NCBI RefSeq assembly: GCF_963662805.1 | Contig: NZ_OY759865.1 | Span: 1 to 5,847 of the forward strand | Origin: an uncultured Cohaesibacter sp. | GTDB lineage: Bacteria; Pseudomonadota; Alphaproteobacteria; Rhizobiales; Cohaesibacteraceae | Direction: 5' to 3' | Length of the DNA stretch: 5,847 bases | Shown here: one piece after another, positions 1-5,078 of the stretch | Numbering within the stretch: position 1 is the first letter of the stretch | Layout: the number at the start of each line of letters is the position of its first letter | Notes under the pieces: generated by a model | Databases searched by the model: none | The model's input: only the letters and a program-made list of their open reading frames with translations | Told to the model about the DNA's origin: nothing | Translations under genes and position numbers: made by a program

Positions 1-402
1 GGGCATCCCCTCCGATATCCAGCCGGGGGGAATAACGGTTGGCAACCACCCTGAGCTTATCGTTACCGATGCCGGTGGCCTGACGGATCTGACGCAACAG
101 CAAGGCGGCATCCCGCAAGGCCGGCAGGCTCTGCTGCACCACCATGAACAGGCGATGGGCTTCCAGCACGGCCGGCATGTTCCAGGCCTCCACCCCGCGG
201 GAGAGATCCACCACCACATGGTCATAATGCTGGCGTAGCTTGGTAAGAAACAGGCCAAAGGTCTGGGCCGTCAGGGTCGAAGCTCCCCCCAGCTCATCGG
301 TTCGACTGCCGATGAGCCGCAAACCAGAATCGTGCTTGCACAACAAGCCTTCCAGTGCCATGTCGTCCAGCTCCTCCACCTGTTCCAGGGCTTCGGACAA
401 AG

Positions 403-407
403 AAAAA
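403..407 (-). other. Second frameshift site in tadZ (one extra base)
   Basis: Plus-strand AAAAA (coding TTTTT, in CCTAAGTTTTTCTTTGTC). With four instead of five bases the protein reads Q-P-K-F-S-L-S-E-A-L-E-Q-V-E-E-L and stays open to the left edge. As written this frame ends at 296-294. Confidence 0.83.
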
Positions 408-491
408 CTTAGGCTGAACCCCCAGCAGATAATGGCAACAGCCAAACTGGCTATCGGCATCGATAAGCACGGTGCGCTCCTGCTTCTCCTT

Positions 492-494
492 GGG
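492..494 (-). other. First frameshift site in tadZ (one extra base)
   Basis: Plus-strand GGG (coding CCC, in CTGGCCCAAGGAGAAG). With one base fewer the ATPase domain continues as L-L-A-K-E-K-Q-E-R-T-V-L-I-D-A-D, the second conserved ATPase motif. As written the frame ends at 453-451. Confidence 0.85.
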
Positions 495-1029
495 CCAGCA
501 AGTGGGCCACCGAGGTGGCAATGAAAGTCGCGCCCATGCCGCCCTTGCCGTTGAGAAATACGCTGACCCGTCCCAGCCGGCCATGCTGCAGCTTGTGGGC
601 CGCCACCGCCGCCAGGGATTCCAACAACTCATCCTCGTCACAGGGCAGGTTGAGCACATCCTGCACCCCGGCCCGCAGTGCCTGCCGCATCAGGGCGGTG
701 TCCGGCTGCTGGCTGAACAGCAGCACGGCGGTCAGGCCGTGACCGGAGACTTCGCGAAACTCCGCCAAGGAGCGCTCCCAGTCGTCCTGATCATACAGCA
801 GCAGCAGATCGGGCCAGAGCATGCCCCCCTCCTCCTGCTGCGCCTCTTCCAGATGCAGCAGGGCGGCGTAGGCCTGGCAGCGAACATTGCTCCACTGCGC
901 CAGTGTGGCCGTCACGTGCTCCAGCACCGAGGGGTGGGCGCTCACCAGCCAGCAATCCAGCGAGGTGGCGATCATCCTCGGATAGGCGGTCTGGCCACTG
1001 CGTAAGTCGACGACTGTACTCACCGCAAG

Positions 1030-1037
1030 CTCCCCCT
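1030..1037 (-). promoter_or_regulatory. Ribosome binding site deciding the GTG start of tadZ
   Basis: AGGGGGAG on the coding strand, six bases before GTG 1023-1021. It overlaps the tadF stop (1038-1036). The next in-frame ATG, at residue 17, has no comparable site, which favours the GTG start. Confidence 0.65.
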
Positions 1038-1527
1038 AACAGTCCGTGTAGCCGGTGGGCGTTACTCCCAGACTCTCTCTGGGCAGGGTGGTGCTAAATG
1101 CCGGTGCCAAGAGCGCCTCCAAGTCCAGTGACAAGAAGGGGATCATCAGCCGTAGCTGGTAATTGATCACCCGTGCCTGCACGAAGCGGATCTGGTTGAA
1201 GGTGGCGGCCTGGGTCAGATCCCCGGTAACGGGCACCCCGGCGGCATCCAGGTAATTGAGCTGCAGGTTGTCTGGGCCAAACTCCGGTAACAGCCCGGGA
1301 TCCAGCACCGCCAAGGTCCGCACATTCAGCTGCTGCGCCTCGCTGACCTGACAGACGGCGGCCAAGCGGGCCGCCCGCCGGGTGGACTCGCTCAAGGCGT
1401 GCCAGACAAACAGCAGGCGACTGAATTCGATGATGGCAAACAGCAACAGGAAGAAAAGCACCGCCACCAGAGTGAACTCGATGAGGACGGTTCCGCGGCT
1501 GCGCCGCTGCAGAAAATGAGACATCAT
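1036..1527 (-). CDS. tadF: Minor pseudopilin TadF (TadE-like)
   Basis: This TadE-like protein of 163 residues starts at the ATG 1527-1525, which overlaps the tadE stop as TGATG. GAGGG at 1539-1535 is seven bases upstream. A GTG at 1530 would add one residue, and a second ATG at 1524 would remove one. The leader is basic (MMSHFLQRRSRG). The processing site is G12/T13, followed by TVLIEF with Glu at +5 and Phe at +6, then a long hydrophobic helix (TLVAVLFFLLLFAIIEFSRL). The following SESTRRAARLAAV stretch is typical of TadF. The mature part has only two Cys: one just after this stretch (AAVC, residue 59) and one as the very last residue (GYTDC). They may form a disulfide, which is an inference. 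The product would be an inner-membrane or pilus-associated minor pseudopilin acting with TadE and TadG. tadZ starts 12 bp after the stop. Confidence 0.9.
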   Translation of the reverse strand: MMSHFLQRRSRGTVLIEFTLVAVLFFLLLFAIIEFSRLLFVWHALSESTRRAARLAAVCQVSEAQQLNVRTLAVLDPGLLPEFGPDNLQLNYLDAAGVPVTGDLTQAATFNQIRFVQARVINYQLRLMIPFLSLDLEALLAPAFSTTLPRESLGVTPTGYTDC

Positions 1528-1982
1528 CACAAGGCCCTCATGACACTGCTGCTGACCAAGTCGAACTGCAGGCTGATATCATCCGCCAGGCCGAACAGAG
1601 GCAGTCGCAGGGTGTCGCCAAATAACATGGGGGAGAAACGGTAGCGGATCTCCACCTTCACCATGCTTCCGCCCAGGCTACTGATGGTCACATCTGCCGC
1701 CGTGAGCCCGGGCAATAGAGGCTGGCTGTTGCCATCACCGTTCACCGCCAGGGCGCTGGCCTCGGCCACCACATCCGGGGTGAGCTGCAGTAGGCCGGTG
1801 GTGCCGCTGGCCGCCCCCTCCACCACAAAACGCGCCGTGTCCCGAGTGATCTTCTCCAGCTGGGTATATTGGTACAGCGCTCGCCCCAGCTCGGTCAGCC
1901 CCAGCAACAGGATCAGCAGTATGGGCAGCAGCAGGGTGAACTCCACCACGGCCAGCCCCAGTTGGCATCTGACGGCTCGCAT
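1527..1982 (-). CDS. tadE: Minor pseudopilin TadE
   Basis: This 151-residue TadE-family protein has a short basic leader (MRAVRCQLG) and a prepilin-peptidase-type site G9/L10. The conserved Glu is at +5 and Phe at +6 (LAVVEF). A hydrophobic helix follows (TLLLPILLILLLGLTELGRA, residues 16-35). TadE proteins are processed by the Tad prepilin peptidase and act as minor pseudopilins in pilus assembly. After the helix comes YQYTQLEKITRDTARFVVEG, the usual TadE continuation, then a periplasmic domain without Cys that ends ...SSSVMRAL. The start ATG at 1982-1980 overlaps the tadG stop (TGATG, stop 1984-1982), with only a weak GGGGA upstream at 1993-1989, so translational coupling to tadG is likely. 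The stop at 1529-1527 overlaps tadF in the same way. Confidence 0.93.
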   Translation of the reverse strand: MRAVRCQLGLAVVEFTLLLPILLILLLGLTELGRALYQYTQLEKITRDTARFVVEGAASGTTGLLQLTPDVVAEASALAVNGDGNSQPLLPGLTAADVTISSLGGSMVKVEIRYRFSPMLFGDTLRLPLFGLADDISLQFDLVSSSVMRAL

Positions 1983-3193
1983 CAGGAATCCCCACTCAAA
2001 TCATCCCGGTACAGCTGGATCCGGTAGGGCCCCGCCTGCAATGGGTTCATGCCTGGCGTACCTGTCGCCAGACCGCACTGCTCCATAAACTGACCGATTA
2101 CATATGCCTCATTGCCCTTTTGCTGAACCTCTTGAACGAAATACATACAGGCCAGCCCCAAAAATCGCGGTGGATCAGGACACTCCCCCACAGGCACTGC
2201 CAAAACACGACGATAAGGAACACCAACACAGTCACCTGACTCGTCACAAGCCTGAGTTGCCGCCAAATATTCATCTAAACCGAAGTCCAGTCCCTGCTCT
2301 GGATCTGTCAGTGAAATCTGCCAAGTCCCATCACTCTTATTCTCGGTTACAACAACCTGATTATCCGGTTGCGTAATAACCTGATCGGGTGGATAGGAAG
2401 ACTCCTGACCTCTTAATGGGCCTTTATAGCTTCCTAAGCGTGTATTTAACCCCTGCACGACAGGTCCTACATCGTTACCAGACTCCGTGTCCAGATACTC
2501 ATCGTCGGAGCTAAAACAAGTGTCATATCCACCCGCCAACTGATAGCGGATGTCGTCAGCACCATGGGAGTCACCAAGATTCAATAACTGGAACTTTCCT
2601 GGCCCCAATTCGTTATTTGAATGACTGTATTTGAGCGCAACCAACTCACCAGGCTCATATCCAAAGGTATTAGGGTCTTCTGGTTCTCTCGCACATACCA
2701 TCATCGGCACCAGATTGCAGGTGCTGACCAGACTGGTGCTGGGCCCCGCCACGGCACTGGCCTGCACCTGCATATCCAGCTGCAGCACCTGGGCAAAAAA
2801 CTCCGGCAAGTCCACCTGACTGACCGCCACCCGTACATAGGTGGCATTGGCACTGCCACCGGGGGTAAACGGCAGGCTGTCGGAAAACTGCACCTGAATA
2901 TTCGCGCCCGCCAGACTAAAGCGAGCGAATCCGGGCTGGGCCAGATGGGTGTCGAGCATGGACATGGCCGCCGTGGTGGCCAGGGCCTGATCACCGCCCA
3001 GATCCAGGGTCTTGGCGGCACTCAAGGCCGCCGCATCCACCATGTTCTGCAGCTTGCCCTTGTTGAGGATCAGGTGCCCCACATCCAGGGCCATGGCTCC
3101 CATGGCCAGCAGCACCAGCAGGCTAACTGCCGCCAGCACCAGCACTATGCCCCCCTGGCGGGCGGGGCCTCGCATCACGGCCGCCGTGTTCAT
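1982..3193 (-). CDS. tadG: Flp pilus assembly protein TadG (TadE/G-like N-terminal domain)
   Basis: This 403-residue membrane-anchored protein belongs to the Tad minor pseudopilin group. Residues 1-14 are cytoplasmic and basic. A single membrane helix spans about 15-38 (GGIVLVLAAVSLLVLLAMGA). It is followed by the TadG hallmark ALDVGHLILNKGKLQNMVDA and AAALSAAKTL. The prepilin-like Gly-Gly is present but the Glu at +5 is not, as is common in TadG. The periplasmic part starts with a C159-x7-C167 pair (CNLVPMMVC), then FGYEPGELVALK and GPGKFQLLNLG, and later NDVGPVVQGLNTR. It has eight Cys in all (159, 167, 226, 316, 322, 338, 349, 373), suggesting disulfides. I see no von Willebrand A metal site (DxSxS). 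The ATG at 3193 follows a strong ribosome binding site. The stop overlaps the tadE start. Codons for residues about 165-365 are strikingly AT-richer than the rest, although the frame is intact. Confidence 0.92.
   Translation of the reverse strand: MNTAAVMRGPARQGGIVLVLAAVSLLVLLAMGAMALDVGHLILNKGKLQNMVDAAALSAAKTLDLGGDQALATTAAMSMLDTHLAQPGFARFSLAGANIQVQFSDSLPFTPGGSANATYVRVAVSQVDLPEFFAQVLQLDMQVQASAVAGPSTSLVSTCNLVPMMVCAREPEDPNTFGYEPGELVALKYSHSNNELGPGKFQLLNLGDSHGADDIRYQLAGGYDTCFSSDDEYLDTESGNDVGPVVQGLNTRLGSYKGPLRGQESSYPPDQVITQPDNQVVVTENKSDGTWQISLTDPEQGLDFGLDEYLAATQACDESGDCVGVPYRRVLAVPVGECPDPPRFLGLACMYFVQEVQQKGNEAYVIGQFMEQCGLATGTPGMNPLQAGPYRIQLYRDDLSGDS
2095..2700 (-). other. Low-GC segment inside tadG (possible recombined allele)
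   Basis: Counting 60-base blocks, GC is 48% at 2101-2160, 48% at 2221-2280, 47% at 2341-2400, 40% at 2581-2640 and 48% at 2641-2700. The neighbours are 67% at 2701-2760, 58% at 2761-2820, 60% at 1981-2040 and 55% at 2041-2100. The right-hand edge at about 2700 is abrupt; the left-hand edge is softer. The segment encodes TadG residues about 165-365 and keeps the reading frame, so it is a composition change inside a working gene rather than an insertion. Confidence 0.75.
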
Positions 3194-3198
3194 CCTGA

Positions 3199-3205
3199 CC
3201 TCCTT
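3199..3205 (-). promoter_or_regulatory. Strong ribosome binding site of tadG
   Basis: AAGGAGG (followed by T) on the coding strand, five bases before the ATG at 3193. It is a near-perfect Shine-Dalgarno match and the strongest in the window. It lies in the 25-bp gap after the lipoprotein stop. Confidence 0.85.
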
Positions 3206-3218
3206 ATTGCGGTGCTAA

Positions 3219-3470
3219 CTACTTGAGGACACTGCCCATACTGGTGCCGCTGGTCCCCACCGCCTTGGGCGTCCCCAAATCGGCGACGGCCCGTTCTACC
3301 TGCCGCCCCGGCACTGGATTGGCGGCACTGACCGCCAGCTGCCCTGCCTCAGGATCCAGGGTCTGCGCCTGGATCAGCTGGCGCTTGGCCTGCCCCATGG
3401 GGGGCTCATTGGCACAGCCAACCAGACTCAACCCCAGGCCCAGCGTCAGCATCACTATGGTTTTTTTCAT
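3219..3470 (-). CDS. Small Tad-locus lipoprotein of unknown function (RcpB-position)
   Basis: This 83-residue protein has a clear lipoprotein signal: MKKT, a hydrophobic stretch, then the lipobox L16-V-G-C19. The +2 residue is Ala, not Asp, so by the usual Lol rule it should go to the outer membrane. The mature part is only about 65 residues, polar and without further Cys. It has an AQTLDPEAG segment (35-43), then ANPVPGRQVERAVADLG (50-66), and a Gly/Ser/Thr-rich tail. From memory, small lipoproteins with a similar DP-A...P-x-G...RA pattern occur in other proteobacteria, but I cannot name a family. The ATG at 3470-3468 has AGGAGG at 3481-3476, five bases upstream. It lies between the secretin and tadG genes, in the place where Aggregatibacter has rcpB. 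A role as secretin partner or pilotin-like factor is a positional inference. It is much shorter than CpaD/RcpB proteins. Confidence 0.9.
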   Translation of the reverse strand: MKKTIVMLTLGLGLSLVGCANEPPMGQAKRQLIQAQTLDPEAGQLAVSAANPVPGRQVERAVADLGTPKAVGTSGTSMGSVLK

Positions 3471-3475
3471 GGCCG

Positions 3476-3481
3476 CCTCCT
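3476..3481 (-). promoter_or_regulatory. Ribosome binding site of the small lipoprotein gene
   Basis: AGGAGG on the coding strand, five bases before the ATG at 3470, in the 12-bp gap after the rcpA stop (3485-3483). It fixes the start that yields a correctly placed lipobox. Confidence 0.8.
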
Positions 3482-3482
3482 G

Positions 3483-5051
3483 CTACAAGTCATGACCGTA
3501 TTGGCCTTCGCTGCCCACCGCCACTCCGGGTGCCACCGGGGTCGTGGAAGTATCCGCCAGGCCATTGCCGCCCCGCTCTTCACTGGTCAGCCGGCTCATC
3601 TTGCCCAGCAGGTAGTACTCCAGATCCGTGGGTTCGACGAAGTTGTCGGTAGGCAGCCGGATATCCTCTCGCCGGATAGGCTTGGCCAGGCGCGGCGTCA
3701 CCAGTATCACCAGCTCGGTCTCGCCCTTGCGAAACTCCTGACTGCGAAACAGCTGGCCGATGACCGGCAGATCCCCCAGCCCCGGCAGTTTCTCCACAAA
3801 ATCGCTGAGGTTTTCGTTGAGCAGACCGGCGATGCCGATGGTCTGGCCATTGCCCAGTTCCACCGTGGTCTTGGCGCTGCGTTTGGTCAGGGAGGGGATA
3901 TAAAAGGAGGATGTGGTGGTGGAGGGCGATATGGTCATGGCATTGGTGCCGCTCAACTCGCTGACCGCCACGTCCAGCTCCAAGTTGATCCGGTCGGCAT
4001 CCAGTACCACGGGTACAAACTGCAGCCCCACGCCGAACTCCTTGTATTCGATGGTCAGGCCATCGTCATCGGGCACCGGCACCGGGAACTCGCCGCCGGA
4101 GAGAAAGTCGGCCTTGGTCCCGCTGAGCGCCAGCAGGGTGGGCTCCGCCAGCACCTTGGCCATGCCGTTTTGCTTGGCGATGTTGAGGGCCACGCTAAAC
4201 AGGGTGTTGCCGCTTAGGTAACTGGCAAACAGTCCCTTGCCATCGATATTGAGGGGGTTGGGGGAAAATTCGGACACCGCCGGCCCCACCAGGGCGCCGT
4301 TGGTGGTATCGAACACCGGGATCCGACCATCGCCCCCCACGCCGTTGAACACCGCATCGGGGAAGCTGGCTCCATTGGTCACACCGCCGAAGCTGAAGTT
4401 GCTGCCGTTATGGGCAAAGATGAAGTTGGAGTCGAACTGGCGCACCAGGGAGCGCTGCACCTCCGCCACCGTCACCTCCAGCATCACCTGCTGAGCGCCC
4501 CCTATGGTCAACATGTTGATCAGGGTGCCCTCGTTCTGCTCCTCCGGCTTGGCACCGTCACCAAACTTGGCCGTGCCGGTGAAGGTGCGGGCCAGCTGCA
4601 GCGCCACATTCATCCTCTCCGCCGAGGAGACCTGGCCACTGAGCACCAGCTTACCCTGGCTGCTCTGCACCTTGATGGCCTCCTCGGGCATGAACTCGTG
4701 CAGCTTGCTCTTGAGCCCATTGAGGTCATGGGTGACCTCCACATCCAGCATCAGCATGGGGCGCTGCCGGGCATCCCAGACGATGACGTTGGTGCTGCCC
4801 AGTTGCTTGCCCACCAGATAGAGCTGATCGCTGCGCAGCACCATGAGATCCGCCACCTCCGGACTGCCCACCGACACCTTCTTGGCCTTGCCCGGCAGTT
4901 GCACCATGCGCCCGCCATTGACCGGCACACTGACCCCCTGGCTGGGCACCGCCATATCCGCCGGTTCGGCCGCCTGCAGCGGCGCCCCGACGAGACTTGC
5001 CAACCACCACAAGCCAGCCACCAGGATCCCTTTGTATTGTTTCGTCTCCAT
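3483..5051 (-). CDS. rcpA: Tad/Flp pilus outer-membrane secretin RcpA/CpaC
   Basis: This 522-residue protein forms the outer-membrane ring through which the Flp pilus emerges. A Sec signal peptide spans about residues 1-28 (hydrophobic VAGLWWLASLVGA, cleavage near LQAA/EP). Residues about 36-106 match the N-terminal domain of T2SS/T3SS-type pilus secretins (VPVNGGRMVQLPGKAKKVSV, STNVIVWDARQRPML). Residues about 108-160 look like a BON-type ring domain. The secretin core runs from about 178 (VMLEVTVAEV) to 455. It includes AEPTLLALSGTKADFLSGGE (303-322), the VPVP element, YKEFGVGLQFVPVV, and the closing signature LPGLGDLPVIGQLF (422-435) with ELVILVTPRL. A Gly/Asn/Ser-rich insert lies at about 215-272. 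Length is normal for the family and I see no Cys. The ATG at 5051-5049 is preceded by GGGGAGGA at 5063-5056. The lipoprotein gene starts 12 bp after the stop. Frame intact. Confidence 0.96.
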   Translation of the reverse strand: METKQYKGILVAGLWWLASLVGAPLQAAEPADMAVPSQGVSVPVNGGRMVQLPGKAKKVSVGSPEVADLMVLRSDQLYLVGKQLGSTNVIVWDARQRPMLMLDVEVTHDLNGLKSKLHEFMPEEAIKVQSSQGKLVLSGQVSSAERMNVALQLARTFTGTAKFGDGAKPEEQNEGTLINMLTIGGAQQVMLEVTVAEVQRSLVRQFDSNFIFAHNGSNFSFGGVTNGASFPDAVFNGVGGDGRIPVFDTTNGALVGPAVSEFSPNPLNIDGKGLFASYLSGNTLFSVALNIAKQNGMAKVLAEPTLLALSGTKADFLSGGEFPVPVPDDDGLTIEYKEFGVGLQFVPVVLDADRINLELDVAVSELSGTNAMTISPSTTTSSFYIPSLTKRSAKTTVELGNGQTIGIAGLLNENLSDFVEKLPGLGDLPVIGQLFRSQEFRKGETELVILVTPRLAKPIRREDIRLPTDNFVEPTDLEYYLLGKMSRLTSEERGGNGLADTSTTPVAPGVAVGSEGQYGHDL

Positions 5052-5055
5052 AGCG

Positions 5056-5063
5056 TCCTCCCC
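5056..5063 (-). promoter_or_regulatory. Ribosome binding site of rcpA
   Basis: The coding strand reads GGGGAGGA, with the GGAGG core at 5061-5057 five bases before the ATG at 5051. This supports that start and lies in the 27-bp gap after cpaB, so rcpA can be translated independently of the broken cpaB frame. Confidence 0.8.
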
Positions 5064-5078
5064 GCCATGAGCGCCCGG

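Larger units (their letters stand above)
2..1023 (-). pseudogene. tadZ: Tad localisation ATPase TadZ/CpaE, two frameshifts, 3' end cut by window edge
   Basis: TadZ/CpaE is a ParA/MinD-type protein that places the Tad machine at a pole or focus. It starts at a GTG (1023-1021) with AGGGGGAG six bases upstream. Residues about 18-145 resemble the atypical receiver domain of the family (LLLLYDQDDW, LTAVLLFSQQ, ALRAGVQDVLNLPCDEDELL). The ATPase domain starts at about 153. Its Walker A loop NGKGGMGATF keeps K160 but has Ala165 where canonical ParA/MinD proteins have Lys. Two single-base insertions break the frame. Removing one base from GGG 492-494 gives ...HLLAKEKQERTVLIDADSQFG, and removing one from AAAAA 403-407 gives ...QPKFSLSEALEQVEEL. 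The joined frame then runs open to the left edge through the Walker B-like HVVVDLSRG and VVANRYSPR, about 340 residues in all. As given, translation stops at 453-451 after 190 residues, with an off-family tail. tadA would be expected beyond the left edge. Confidence 0.9.

Noticed and set aside
403..494. Phase variation by slipped-strand mispairing in tadZ
   Set aside because: Runs of three and five bases are too short for the usual phase-variable tracts, and two non-compensating changes would both have to flip back.
2104..2376. Plus-strand open frame in the low-GC part of tadG, considered as an inserted small gene
   Set aside because: The tadG frame passes through uninterrupted with family motifs on both sides, and the plus-strand frame has no convincing ribosome binding site or domain.
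3194..3218. Internal promoter or terminator in the intergenic gaps (3194-3218, 3471-3482, 5052-5078)
   Set aside because: The gaps are 12-27 bp, are largely occupied by ribosome binding sites, and show no GC-rich hairpin followed by a T run.
3492..4217. A 241-codon plus-strand open frame opposite the rcpA 3' half
   Set aside because: Same low-information composition, and fully explained as the shadow of the secretin gene, whose motifs are unmistakable on the minus strand.
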